This document shows positions 51,692-60,642 of a DNA stretch of 64,000 nt, piece by piece (position 1 is the stretch's first letter; each line of letters starts with the position of its first letter). The notes beneath the pieces were generated by a model. It did not search any database. It had not been told where the DNA came from and saw nothing but the letters and a program-made list of their open reading frames with translations. The DNA lies in the NCBI GenBank assembly GCA_947495075.1, contig CANLXH010000003.1:1-64000 (forward strand), in the 5' to 3' direction. The position numbers and the translations under genes were made by a program. This stretch comes from an uncultured Croceitalea sp. (GTDB lineage Bacteria; Bacteroidota; Bacteroidia; Flavobacteriales; Flavobacteriaceae).

Positions 51692-54277
51692 ATGAAGATA
51701 ATAAAGGTTCTTGGCAAATTCAGGGCAAAAATAGGAGTATTATTATTTTTACTCGTATTATCTTCTTGCAATACGATTAAAAAAGTAAGTGATGAAGAGT
51801 TTTTACTTACAAAAAATACAATCCATGCAGATAGTGTTAAAGTAACTAAAGATGAAGTAAAAAACTTATTGTCACAAAAACCCAATAGTAATGTTTTAGG
51901 CTACCCACTGCGTTTAAATCTTTATAACCTTGCTAAGGACAATCCAGACTCTTTATATCAAAATTGGTTAGAGAAAAAGCCAAAACGAAAAAAACGTTTA
52001 AATTCATTTTTATCAAAAAAGCAGGTTAATCGCTTAGGAGAATCCTTTTTTGTTAAGGGGTACAGCAATTTTTTTAAACGAGTTGGCGAACCCCCAGCAG
52101 TAATAGACACTTCAAAGACAAGAAAATCTACAGAACGTCTTCAAGCCTACTATGGTAGTAAAGGATATTTTAACAACACCGCATCATATAACATAGTCCC
52201 TGTAAAGAGAAAAAAAAGAGCTAAAATTGAATATGCAGTTGATTTGGGAAAACCGTATTTTGTTGATTCTTTAACTACAAATATTCTTTCTTCAGATATA
52301 GACTCATTATATCAAAACAATAAAGAAGAATCTTTTGTAAAAGATAAAGAGCAATTTAATTTAAGTAACTTTAATAAGGAGCGTCAACGACTAACCACAA
52401 TTTTTAGAAATTCTGGAGTTTATAACTTCCAAGAGAGTTCTATTGGTTATGATATTTTAAGAGATACTACGAAATTATCTGATGATCAAAAGATGGATGT
52501 TCAAATGAACATTAAAAACTTTATAGCTTCAAACTCAGATTCCAATTCTCAAGAATATAAAGTACATCGTTTTGAAAAGATAAATATTTATGCCGACTAT
52601 CTGTTTAATCAGAATAAAGATTCTTTAAAAACTATAGAACACGAAGGCTATACCATTTATTACAAGGATAAATTACGTTACAAACCAGATGCATTAACTG
52701 ATGCTATTTTCTTTGAAAAAGACAGTATTTATAGAGATTTAGACAGAATTCGTACCCAAAGACAGGTTACTAACCTAAATACTTTTAAATACCCTAATAT
52801 TGATTTTCAACAAGATACTATACAATCTCGTTTAATTTCTAATATCTATCTAGCAGCAAGATCAAAGTATTCTTTAAGCCTTGATTTTGATGTTTCTAGG
52901 TCAGATATTCAGGTTGTTGGGACTGCTTTAAGTGCTTCTGTATTTGTCAGAAATGTTTTTGGTGGCGCCGAAACTTTAAGTTTTTCTACTAGAGGTTCTA
53001 TTGGTATTATAAGTGACCGATCATTATCCGAAGAAACATTTACTTCAGAAATTGGGGGAGACATAAATCTCACCTTTCCAAGAATTTGGTTTCCATTCAA
53101 TACAGAAAAAGTGATTCCCTACTATATGGTACCACAGACCAGATTATCTATTGGTACAAATTTTCAGCAAAATATTGGATTAGATAGACAAGTTCTAAAT
53201 ACATCTTTAGCTTACAATTGGTCCCCAAATAACTTTGCCAAAAACTCTTTGGAGTTAATAAATATTGAATTTGTTAGAAACACCAACGCAGAAAATTTCT
53301 TCAATGTATACAATAACACCTATACAGCTTTAGATGATATTGCTAATAATTATGAGAATATAAATGGTTTTGAAAGTTTTTTCGAAACTGATCCTGATGA
53401 CGCTAACAATATAACACTTTCAATACCTAATGGCGCAAATGACTTCATAGACGCTATAATTAGAGGTGGTAATGCCCTCACACCAGATGATGAAGATGAA
53501 GTAAGAAGTATTGAGGAACGTAGAAATCGTTTAACAGAAAATAACCTTATTTTTTCCTCGAACTTCGCTTTTCAAAAGAATAACCGTACAGATACCAATG
53601 ATAATAGTTTTTACCAGTATAGAATAAAACTAGAGAGTGCTGGCAATTTTTTGTCTGCCTTCTCTAATTTTATCCAATTTAACACCAATGAAGAAGGACA
53701 AAATCTTGTATATAGTATCCCATATTCTCAATATGTAAAAACTGATGTGGAGTATATAAAACATTGGGACTTGGATAAAGAAAGTGTTTTAGCTTTTAGA
53801 AGTATTTTTGGTTTGGCCATCCCATATGGGAATTCTAACAGTATTCCATTTGTTCGTAGTTATTTTGGAGGAGGTGCAAACGATAACCGTGCATGGCAGG
53901 TTTATTCTTTAGGTCCCGGTAGAACAGAAAACACAAACGACTTTAATGAGGCCAACTTTAAACTAGGGTTTAACTTAGAGTATCGTTTTCCAATTGTTGG
54001 TGCTATAAAAGGGGCCCTTTTTGCTGATGCTGGTAATATTTGGAATGTTTTGGATAATGTAGATGATAAAGAAGCAACGTTCAACGGTTTTAGCTCTCTA
54101 CAAGATATTGCGTTAGGTACTGGTTTTGGACTGCGGTACGATTTAAGCTATTTTGTTTTTCGTTTTGATTTAGGCTTTAAAACCCATAACCCGGCTCGTA
54201 TTGGTTCTGATAGGTGGTTTACAGATTTCAACCTCAATGATTCCGTACTTAATATCGGTATTAATTATCCTTTTTAA
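51692..54277 (+). CDS. tamL: BamA/TamA family outer-membrane lipoprotein, TamL-like
   Basis: An 861-residue protein with a lipoprotein signal (VLLFLLVLSSCNT, lipobox LSSC). POTRA-like domains follow (about residues 30-390, including LQAYYGSKGYFNNTASYNI and FNLSNFNKERQRLTTIFRNS), then an Omp85 barrel with VRSYFGGGANDNRAWQ (the conserved loop) and a terminal strand ending in phenylalanine (LNIGINYPF). A lipidated Omp85 protein fits TamL of Bacteroidota, which assembles outer-membrane proteins. tamB is not the next gene; a class II aldolase gene is. The ATG at 51692 starts the signal peptide; the longer frame adds 12 atypical residues. Confidence 0.9.
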   Translation: MKIIKVLGKFRAKIGVLLFLLVLSSCNTIKKVSDEEFLLTKNTIHADSVKVTKDEVKNLLSQKPNSNVLGYPLRLNLYNLAKDNPDSLYQNWLEKKPKRKKRLNSFLSKKQVNRLGESFFVKGYSNFFKRVGEPPAVIDTSKTRKSTERLQAYYGSKGYFNNTASYNIVPVKRKKRAKIEYAVDLGKPYFVDSLTTNILSSDIDSLYQNNKEESFVKDKEQFNLSNFNKERQRLTTIFRNSGVYNFQESSIGYDILRDTTKLSDDQKMDVQMNIKNFIASNSDSNSQEYKVHRFEKINIYADYLFNQNKDSLKTIEHEGYTIYYKDKLRYKPDALTDAIFFEKDSIYRDLDRIRTQRQVTNLNTFKYPNIDFQQDTIQSRLISNIYLAARSKYSLSLDFDVSRSDIQVVGTALSASVFVRNVFGGAETLSFSTRGSIGIISDRSLSEETFTSEIGGDINLTFPRIWFPFNTEKVIPYYMVPQTRLSIGTNFQQNIGLDRQVLNTSLAYNWSPNNFAKNSLELINIEFVRNTNAENFFNVYNNTYTALDDIANNYENINGFESFFETDPDDANNITLSIPNGANDFIDAIIRGGNALTPDDEDEVRSIEERRNRLTENNLIFSSNFAFQKNNRTDTNDNSFYQYRIKLESAGNFLSAFSNFIQFNTNEEGQNLVYSIPYSQYVKTDVEYIKHWDLDKESVLAFRSIFGLAIPYGNSNSIPFVRSYFGGGANDNRAWQVYSLGPGRTENTNDFNEANFKLGFNLEYRFPIVGAIKGALFADAGNIWNVLDNVDDKEATFNGFSSLQDIALGTGFGLRYDLSYFVFRFDLGFKTHNPARIGSDRWFTDFNLNDSVLNIGINYPF

Positions 54278-54292
54278 GCCTAAATATTTTAT

Positions 54293-54300
54293 TACATTTG
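54293..54300 (+). promoter_or_regulatory. -7 promoter element TACATTTG for fba
   Basis: Exact TAnnTTTG match, 33 bases before the aldolase ATG. Confidence 0.58.
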
Positions 54301-54333
54301 TTCCTTATTTTAAATCGATAACTAACAAAACAT

Positions 54334-55401
54334 ATGGCTCACAATATAAAACCTGGTGTAGCAACAGGAGAAGAGGTACAAGCTATTTTTAATCATGCTA
54401 AAGCTAATAACTATGCGTTACCAGCTGTTAATGTAATAGGGTCAGATACTATAAATGGTGTTTTAGAAACTGCTAGAGATTTAAATGCGCCTGTAATTAT
54501 CCAATTCTCTAATGGGGGTGCACAATTTAATGCAGGCAAAAGTTTAAGTAATGAAAATCAAAAAGCAGCAATTGCTGGTGCTATAGCCGGTGCAAAACAT
54601 GTTCACACTTTAGCAGAAGCCTATGGTGTTTCCGTAATTTTACATACCGATCACTGTGCTAAAAAGCTTTTACCTTGGATAGACGGTTTACTAGATGCAA
54701 GTGAAATACATTTTAAAGAAACTGGAAAATCTTTATTCAGCTCTCATATGATTGATCTTTCTGAAGAACCAATCGAAGAAAATATTGAAATCTGTAAACA
54801 ATATCTAGAAAGAATGTCCAAAATGGGTATGACTTTAGAAATTGAGCTCGGAATTACTGGTGGTGAAGAAGATGGAGTAGACAATACAGATGTTGATGAT
54901 TCCAAACTATACACACAACCAGAAGAAGTCGCTTATGCCTATGAAGAATTAAGCAAAGTTAGTCCACAATTTACGATTGCTGCAGCATTTGGAAATGTAC
55001 ACGGTGTCTATAAACCAGGTAATGTTAAACTAACTCCAAAAATCTTAAAAAATTCTCAGGAGTATATCTCTGAGAAATACGGCGTTGAACACAATCATAT
55101 CGATTTTGTATTTCATGGTGGTTCCGGTTCTACAGTTGAAGAGATTCGCGAAGGTATCAGCTACGGGGTAATAAAAATGAATATTGATACTGATTTACAA
55201 TACGCTTTTATGAGCGGAATTAGAGATTATATGGGGTCTAAATCTGAGTATTTAAAATCCCAGATTGGAAATCCTGATGGCGACGACTCACCAAATAAAA
55301 AACACTATGACCCAAGAGTTTGGCTACGTGAAGGTGAAAAAACATTTGTAGCTCGCTTAAAAAAGGCATTTGAAGATCTAAATAATGTAAATACCCTTTA
55401 A
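54334..55401 (+). CDS. fbaA: Class II fructose-bisphosphate aldolase
   Basis: A 355-residue zinc aldolase cleaving fructose 1,6-bisphosphate to glyceraldehyde 3-phosphate and dihydroxyacetone phosphate. Metal ligands are in VILHTDHCAKKLLPW and later in AAFGNVHGVYKPGNVK and FVFHGGSGSTVEEI; MNIDTDLQYAFM is also typical of the FbaA (type A) subgroup. Length is normal. accD follows 15 bases later, so aldolase, carboxylase subunit and a lipoprotein gene may share a transcript. Confidence 0.97.
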   Translation: MAHNIKPGVATGEEVQAIFNHAKANNYALPAVNVIGSDTINGVLETARDLNAPVIIQFSNGGAQFNAGKSLSNENQKAAIAGAIAGAKHVHTLAEAYGVSVILHTDHCAKKLLPWIDGLLDASEIHFKETGKSLFSSHMIDLSEEPIEENIEICKQYLERMSKMGMTLEIELGITGGEEDGVDNTDVDDSKLYTQPEEVAYAYEELSKVSPQFTIAAAFGNVHGVYKPGNVKLTPKILKNSQEYISEKYGVEHNHIDFVFHGGSGSTVEEIREGISYGVIKMNIDTDLQYAFMSGIRDYMGSKSEYLKSQIGNPDGDDSPNKKHYDPRVWLREGEKTFVARLKKAFEDLNNVNTL

Positions 55402-55416
55402 CTAAAAATTACTTTT

Positions 55417-56277
55417 ATGACAGCTTGGTTTAAAAGAAAAGAAAAGGGAATACAGACCGCAACGGAAGAAAAAAAAGACACTCCCAAGGGACTATGGTAT
55501 AAATCTCCTACTGGTAAAATTGTTGAATCTGAAGATTTAGCAAAAAACTTTTATGTAAGTCCAGAAGATGACTATCACGTTCGTATTGGCAGTAAAGAAT
55601 ACTTTGAAATTCTCTTTGATGATAATAAATTCCAAGAGTTGGATGAAAAATTAAATTCAAAAGACCCATTAAAATTTGAAGATACTAAAAAGTATTCTGA
55701 TCGCTTAAAAGCAGCACAAGCAAAAACAGGTCTTAATGATGCTGTTCGTTCAGCTATTGGAAAATCTATGGGCAAAGATATTGTGGTTGCTTGTATGGAT
55801 TTTAGTTTTATTGGCGGTTCTATGGGTAGTGTTGTAGGTGAAAAAATTGCTCGCGCTATTGACCATGCAAAAAAGAAGAAAGTCCCATTTTTAATGATTT
55901 CAAAATCTGGTGGAGCGCGTATGATGGAGGCTGCTTTATCCTTAATGCAACTGGCTAAGACTTCTGCAAAGTTGGCACAATTAGCAGAAGCTAAAATTCC
56001 ATATATTTCTCTGTGTACAGATCCAACAACTGGTGGTACAACCGCATCTTATGCAATGTTAGGAGATATTAATATTTCTGAGCCTGGAGCATTAATAGGT
56101 TTTGCTGGACCAAGAATTGTAAAAGACACTACAGGAAAAGAACTTCCTGAAGGCTTCCAAACTTCTGAGTTTTTAAAAGAACACGGGTTCCTAGATTTTA
56201 TTTCGCACAGACGTGATTTAAAAAAGAAATTAAATCTATATATAGATTTAATTACCAATCAGCCTGTCCGTAACTAA
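55417..56277 (+). CDS. accD: Acetyl-CoA carboxylase carboxyltransferase subunit beta without zinc-ribbon cysteines
   Basis: A 286-residue carboxyltransferase subunit. With AccA it moves the carboxyl group from biotin to acetyl-CoA to give malonyl-CoA. Typical motifs are present: [60 protein letters not shown] and [20 protein letters not shown]. In the N-terminal region, where E. coli AccD has a C4 zinc ribbon, the pattern [12 protein letters not shown]...[10 protein letters not shown] carries serine or glycine at those positions, so the ribbon metal site is lost. This appears typical of flavobacteria from memory. It is followed 15 bases later by a lipoprotein gene. Confidence 0.95.
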   Translation: MTAWFKRKEKGIQTATEEKKDTPKGLWYKSPTGKIVESEDLAKNFYVSPEDDYHVRIGSKEYFEILFDDNKFQELDEKLNSKDPLKFEDTKKYSDRLKAAQAKTGLNDAVRSAIGKSMGKDIVVACMDFSFIGGSMGSVVGEKIARAIDHAKKKKVPFLMISKSGGARMMEAALSLMQLAKTSAKLAQLAEAKIPYISLCTDPTTGGTTASYAMLGDINISEPGALIGFAGPRIVKDTTGKELPEGFQTSEFLKEHGFLDFISHRRDLKKKLNLYIDLITNQPVRN

Positions 56278-56292
56278 TTCATAAAACCAATT

Positions 56293-56784
56293 ATGAGTAA
56301 ATGGATGCAAATTTTAATCACAACTTTAGTTTTTGCATTCTTTTGTTGTAGTTCAGAAACCAAAGATATAGCTCAAGAAAAAGAGGAAATTATAGATTCT
56401 AATGAATTGGCTTCTGTAATTGAGGTCAATTTTAGTGGAGGTGATAATAATTACACATTTAGCGTCACTATTGCAAGTCCAGATACTGGTTGTGACCAGT
56501 ATGCGGATTGGTGGGAAGTTACTGACCTACAAGGCAATTTGATTTACCGAAGGATTCTTGCCCATAGCCATGTAAACGAGCAACCTTTTACCCGTTCTGG
56601 AGGCCCCGTGGAAATTTTAAAAAACACCGAGGTTTATGTCCGTGTACACATGAACAATACCTCTTATGGTTCCAAAGTCATGAAAGGCTCTGTAAACGAA
56701 GATTTTACAGCAACCACTTTAGATTCAGGTTTTGCAAAAAATTTAGAAAATCAAGAGCCGCAGCCTAACGGTTGTGCTTTCTAA
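56293..56784 (+). CDS. Predicted lipoprotein of unknown function
   Basis: A 163-residue protein not recognised. It has a hydrophobic N-terminus (ILITTLVFAFFCCSSE) that fits a lipoprotein signal with an unusual box (FFCC). The mature part is beta-rich (IEVNFSGGDNNYTFSVTIAS) with two further cysteines (DTGCDQYADWWEV, QPNGCAF) that may form a disulfide. NTEVYVRVHMNN suggests an immunoglobulin-like fold. It is 15 bases after accD and may be co-transcribed, though it does not look functionally linked. Its stop is convergent with the next gene. Confidence 0.78.
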   Translation: MSKWMQILITTLVFAFFCCSSETKDIAQEKEEIIDSNELASVIEVNFSGGDNNYTFSVTIASPDTGCDQYADWWEVTDLQGNLIYRRILAHSHVNEQPFTRSGGPVEILKNTEVYVRVHMNNTSYGSKVMKGSVNEDFTATTLDSGFAKNLENQEPQPNGCAF

Positions 56785-56821
56785 CAAAGAAAAATAAGTT
56801 CACTTATTATTTGACGCTAAA

Positions 56822-57589
56822 TTAATTTACGTCCATTTCTTCTCCCCTAACAATTTCAAAAACACCTACTATATCTTTAGTCTTTGCTCCAACTTCATTG
56901 GGGTATTTTTGAATTTTTAAATCCTGATAATTTTTTGTTGCTAAAATCAGCTCATTTTTCGAGAGTCTAAACTCCTGCTTAAAGCCAAATGTATGATTGC
57001 TATAATTTCTACTTTTTATAAACTCAAATCCAATAGAGTCTTTAGATATATAATTAACTACATAATCCACTTTAGTTGGAGAAGAAAAATAGGAAGGCTT
57101 ATACTTTACAAAATGTCCGTTCATATCAGTCACTATGTCTACATCTAAAGTTTTAAAAGTGTAAAGATCATTTATTTCAGGAGCTTTTACCAATTCCTCT
57201 TTATTATCTATACGGTTATTTTTTGCAACATTTTTATTTACATTATCAATTGCATTATCTACAACTCCGTAAAGAAAATAACCCATTAAAAGTAATAGTG
57301 GAATCGCTATGACAATACTACCAGAATAGCTCCAAATAGGACTCTTTTGTTTTAATACCTTTAAATCAATTGCATTACGCATCTTGGGTGTAGTCTCCAA
57401 AACTTCTTCTCCGGTATCACTTCGTTTTACCTTCCAAAATTTGTCCACTGGAAAAAGAGGAATGAACCAGAAATGAAATACTTTTTGACGAATGGTAAAA
57501 TCCAAATTGGGATGTTCCTTTTCAATTCCGAGTTCGCTACTATTGTAGGTTTTAATTTTAAGGGAATATGTGCCAAATTTAAATCGCAT
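56822..57589 (-). CDS. Membrane protein of unknown function
   Basis: A 255-residue protein not assigned to a family. The N-terminal half begins RFKFGTYSLKIKTYNSSELG and includes FTIRQKVFHFWFIPLFPV, a zinc-ribbon-like pattern seen in small Bacteroidota proteins but without cysteine pairs here. One transmembrane helix follows (GSIVIAIPLLLLMGYFLYGV), then a charged linker and a beta-rich C-terminal domain (FKTLDVDIVTDMNGHFVKYK, NHTFGFKQEFRLSKNELIL). It is probably anchored in the inner membrane. It stands alone on its strand. Confidence 0.78.
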   Translation of the reverse strand: MRFKFGTYSLKIKTYNSSELGIEKEHPNLDFTIRQKVFHFWFIPLFPVDKFWKVKRSDTGEEVLETTPKMRNAIDLKVLKQKSPIWSYSGSIVIAIPLLLLMGYFLYGVVDNAIDNVNKNVAKNNRIDNKEELVKAPEINDLYTFKTLDVDIVTDMNGHFVKYKPSYFSSPTKVDYVVNYISKDSIGFEFIKSRNYSNHTFGFKQEFRLSKNELILATKNYQDLKIQKYPNEVGAKTKDIVGVFEIVRGEEMDVN

Positions 57590-57734
57590 AGCTAGATGAA
57601 ATGGTCTACTTAATAACGTGGGGGTTATTGGCTTATTATATTTATTTAAACAAAATATAAACTACAAAAAAGGCTGCATATGCAAAATCAGTCTTTTTAA
57701 TTTTCAGTAGAATTTTTTCTTTAAAAAAAAGAAT

Positions 57735-57742
57735 TATCTTTG
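57735..57742 (+). promoter_or_regulatory. -7 promoter element TATCTTTG for rpsO
   Basis: Exact TAnnTTTG match, 54 bases before the rpsO ATG. The leader contains a small hairpin-capable sequence (CTGA...TCAG, about 57748-57766) that might take part in autoregulation. Confidence 0.62.
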
Positions 57743-57796
57743 CGCACTGATTGAGAAACAGTCAGATACATAAAAATCATTTAAAACAATATTGGA

Positions 57797-58066
57797 ATGT
57801 ATTTAACAAAAGAAGTAAAAGCCGAAATCTTTAAGAAACACGGCGGTTCTGAAGGAAACACAGGTTCTACAGAAGGACAAATCGCGTTATTTACGCATCG
57901 TATCAACCACCTAACAACGCACTTAAAAAGAAATCATAAAGATTACAATACAGAGCGTTCTTTGGTAAAATTGGTAGGTAAAAGACGTAGTCTTTTAGAT
58001 TATCTTAAAAAGAAAGATGTTGTAAAATATCGTGAGCTTATTAAAGAGCTAGGTATTAGAAAATAA
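57797..58066 (+). CDS. rpsO: 30S ribosomal protein S15 (uS15)
   Basis: An 89-residue primary rRNA-binding protein, with NTGSTEGQIALFTHRINHLT, LKRNHKDYNTERSLVKLVGK and RRSLLDYLKKKDVVKYRELI. It binds 16S rRNA helices 20-22 early in 30S assembly. The gene precedes pnp, as in many bacteria. A terminator lies 8 bases after the stop, so pnp either relies on read-through or on its own signals in the 177-base gap. Confidence 0.98.
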   Translation: MYLTKEVKAEIFKKHGGSEGNTGSTEGQIALFTHRINHLTTHLKRNHKDYNTERSLVKLVGKRRSLLDYLKKKDVVKYRELIKELGIRK

Positions 58067-58074
58067 CAATTTAT

Positions 58075-58103
58075 GGGGGAAGCTTTTGCTTCCCCTTACT
58101 TTT
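58075..58103 (+). terminator. Intrinsic terminator between rpsO and pnp
   Basis: GGGGAAGC (58076-58083) and GCTTCCCC (58088-58095) with a TTTT loop, followed by TTACTTTT. The tail is only moderately T-rich, so partial read-through to pnp is possible. Confidence 0.75.
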
Positions 58104-58105
58104 GC

Positions 58106-58240
58106 AAAGTCCTCTAAAGAGGCAACACAAAAAGCTACATTTAGTTTTTCATTGGTCAACACAACAACACAACCCGACCGTCCGGATGACGGTAGACCAA
58201 ATGTTTAACAAGTCCTTTGATTTTTAAAGGCAACACAAAA
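58106..58240 (+). promoter_or_regulatory. pnp leader with repeated hairpin-CAACACAAAA elements
   Basis: Two elements with the plan AAGTCCTnnn-AAAGAGGCAACACAAAA occur at 58106-58132 (hairpin CCTCT/AGAGG) and 58210-58240 (CCTTT/AAAGG), ending just before the pnp ATG. Between them is a GC-rich hairpin (CCGTC 58178-58182, GACGG 58188-58192) framed by GGTC/GACC, with further CAACACAA copies. This could be a processing or protein-binding leader for PNPase autoregulation (inference). Confidence 0.5.
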
Positions 58241-58243
58241 TTT

Positions 58244-60472
58244 ATGATTCCAAAAACTTTTAAAGAGGTCATAGACCTTGGTGACGGTAGAGAAATTTCT
58301 ATCGAAACTGGAAAATTGGCAAAACAGGCACACGGTTCTGTTGTTGTACAATCAGGCAAGTGTATGTTACTATGTACAGTTGTATCTAACTACAAACAAG
58401 CAGATGTAGATTTTCTACCGCTTACTGTAGATTACCGTGAAAAATTTGCTGCTGCTGGGCGTTACCCAGGTGGTTTTTTCAAAAGAGAAGCTAGACCAAG
58501 TGATGGTGAGGTTTTAACTATGCGTTTAGTAGATCGTGTATTGCGTCCGCTATTTCCAAAAGATTATCATTCTGAAACTCAGGTGATGATTCAATTAATG
58601 TCTCATGATGATGATGTTATGCCAGATGCAATGGCAGGTTTAGCCGCTTCAGCCGCTATTCAATTATCAGACTTCCCATTTGAATGTGCCATTTCTGAAG
58701 CTAGAGTAGGCCGTGTTAACGGTGAATTCGTTATTAATCCAACTAGGGCACAGTTAGCAGAATCCGATATTGATATGATGATTGGGGCTTCTGCGGACTC
58801 TGTGATGATGGTTGAAGGCGAGATGGATGAAATTTCTGAAGAAGAAATGACAGAAGCCATCAAATTCGCTCACGAAGCTATTAAAGTACAATGTGCTGCT
58901 CAAATACGACTTGCCGAAGCTTTTGGAAAGAAAGAAGTACGCGAGTACGAGCCAGAAAGAGAAGATGAAGATTTGGCTAAAAAAGTACACGACCTTGCTT
59001 ATGATAAGGTATATGCCGTAGCTAAAGCTGGCTCTGCAAAACATGAGAGAAGCGCTGCTTTTAGCGAAATAAAAGAAGAAATTATTACATCTTTTTCAGA
59101 AGAAGAGCAAGAAGAATTTGGCGGATTAATTTCTAAATATTTTTATAAAGCCGAAAAAGCTGCTGTACGTGACCTTACTTTAAGCGAAGGTTTACGTTTA
59201 GATGGGCGTAAGACCGATGAGATTCGCCCAATTTGGTGTGAAGTTGATTATTTACCTTCTACCCATGGGTCTGCAATCTTTACAAGAGGTGAAACTCAAG
59301 CTCTTGCAACAGTTACTTTAGGAACTTCTAGAGAAGCTAATCAGATTGATATGCCATCTTTTGAAGGTGAAGAGCGTTTCTATTTACACTATAACTTCCC
59401 TCCTTTTTCAACGGGTGAAGCTAGACCTATTCGTGGAACATCCCGTAGAGAAGTTGGTCACGGTAATTTGGCACAACGTGCTTTAAAAGGAATGGTTCCT
59501 GAAGATTGTCCTTATACAGTAAGAGTAGTTTCCGAGGTTTTAGAATCCAACGGTTCTTCTTCTATGGCGACAGTATGTTCAGGTACAATGGCATTGATGG
59601 ATGCCGGTGTACAGTTAAAGAAACCTGTTTCAGGGATAGCAATGGGCTTAATATCTGATGCTGATTCTGGAAAATATGCTGTTCTTTCAGATATTTTAGG
59701 TGATGAAGATCACTTGGGAGATATGGATTTTAAAGTAACGGGTACCGCAGATGGTATCACTGCTTGCCAAATGGATATTAAAGTAAAAGGTCTTTCTTAT
59801 GAAATCTTGGTTAATGCTTTAAAACAAGCGCGTGATGGACGTTTACATATCTTGGAAAAACTTACCGATACTATTTCTGCTCCTAACGCTGATGTTAAAG
59901 AGCATGCGCCAACAATGGTTACAAGACGTATTCCAAACGAATTTATTGGTGCTTTGATTGGTCCTGGAGGAAAAGTGATTCAAGAATTACAAAAAGAAAC
60001 TGAAACTACCATCGTTATTAATGAAGATCCAGTAACTGAGGAAGGTATTGTTGAAGTACTTGGCGTAGGTAGTAAAGGTATCGATGCTGTAATGGCGAAG
60101 ATTGATTCTTTATTGTTTAAACCTGAAGTTGGTAGTGTTTATGAAGTAAAAGTTATAAAAATGCTAGACTTTGGTGCTGTTGTTGAATATACAGATGCAC
60201 CAGGGAATGAGGTATTACTTCATGTTTCAGAATTAGCTTGGGAACGCACAGAAAATGTTTCTGATGTTGTAAATATGGGAGATGTGTTTGATGTAAAATA
60301 CTTCGGCATAGATTCTAGAACTCGTAAAGAGAAAGTTTCAAGAAAGGCTCTTTTACCAAAACCAGAAGGTTATGTAGAGCGTCCGCCAAGAAATGATAAA
60401 GGTGGAGACAGAAGAGGTAGCGATCGTCGCGGTGGTAGAGATAATCGCGATAGAAAACCAAGAAGAGACTAA
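58244..60472 (+). CDS. pnp: Polyribonucleotide nucleotidyltransferase (PNPase)
   Basis: A 742-residue 3'-5' exoribonuclease using phosphate. It has two RNase PH domains (first: [20 protein letters not shown] and [20 protein letters not shown]; second: [12 protein letters not shown]-like [20 protein letters not shown], with [20 protein letters not shown]), then a KH domain ([20 protein letters not shown]) and an S1 domain ([17 protein letters not shown]), plus an Arg/Asp/Gly-rich tail ([16 protein letters not shown]). The ATG at 58244 is chosen over an upstream TTG. It degrades mRNA with helicases in the degradosome. The leader carries repeated hairpins. Confidence 0.97.
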   Translation: MIPKTFKEVIDLGDGREISIETGKLAKQAHGSVVVQSGKCMLLCTVVSNYKQADVDFLPLTVDYREKFAAAGRYPGGFFKREARPSDGEVLTMRLVDRVLRPLFPKDYHSETQVMIQLMSHDDDVMPDAMAGLAASAAIQLSDFPFECAISEARVGRVNGEFVINPTRAQLAESDIDMMIGASADSVMMVEGEMDEISEEEMTEAIKFAHEAIKVQCAAQIRLAEAFGKKEVREYEPEREDEDLAKKVHDLAYDKVYAVAKAGSAKHERSAAFSEIKEEIITSFSEEEQEEFGGLISKYFYKAEKAAVRDLTLSEGLRLDGRKTDEIRPIWCEVDYLPSTHGSAIFTRGETQALATVTLGTSREANQIDMPSFEGEERFYLHYNFPPFSTGEARPIRGTSRREVGHGNLAQRALKGMVPEDCPYTVRVVSEVLESNGSSSMATVCSGTMALMDAGVQLKKPVSGIAMGLISDADSGKYAVLSDILGDEDHLGDMDFKVTGTADGITACQMDIKVKGLSYEILVNALKQARDGRLHILEKLTDTISAPNADVKEHAPTMVTRRIPNEFIGALIGPGGKVIQELQKETETTIVINEDPVTEEGIVEVLGVGSKGIDAVMAKIDSLLFKPEVGSVYEVKVIKMLDFGAVVEYTDAPGNEVLLHVSELAWERTENVSDVVNMGDVFDVKYFGIDSRTRKEKVSRKALLPKPEGYVERPPRNDKGGDRRGSDRRGGRDNRDRKPRRD

Positions 60473-60496
60473 TCCTATTTTCTTCTAAAACATAGT

Positions 60497-60535
60497 AAGC
60501 CCTTGCATGAAATTTAATGTGAGGGTTTCTTATTT
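60497..60535 (+). terminator. Probable terminator of pnp
   Basis: AAGCCCTTGCAT (60497-60508) pairs with ATGTGAGGGTTT (60517-60528) with some G-T pairs, followed by CTTATTT. The tail is only moderately T-rich. Confidence 0.55.
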
Positions 60536-60585
60536 ACAAAAAATAATTGAATTTAATTTTACCAAATTGTAACTTTTTACGTTTT

Positions 60586-60635
60586 CTTACGTATAACTAT
60601 ATGAGCGTAAGCTTATGAACTTAATTTGAAGGAGA
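60586..60635 (+). promoter_or_regulatory. rpoD leader: hairpin and strong Shine-Dalgarno sequence
   Basis: AAGGAGA (60629-60635) lies 7 bases before the ATG at 60643, a near-perfect ribosome-binding site that is unusual for Bacteroidota. Upstream, CTTACG (60586-60591) can pair with CGTAAG (60606-60611). ACGTATAA (60589-60596) also resembles the second part of the motif before the two adhesin loci. No exact TAnnTTTG box was seen. Confidence 0.6.
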
Positions 60636-60642
60636 AAATTAG

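Noticed and set aside
56793-56808. Hairpin AATAAG/CTTATT between convergent genes
   Set aside because: Only six A/T-rich base pairs with no clear T run; not strong enough to list as a terminator.
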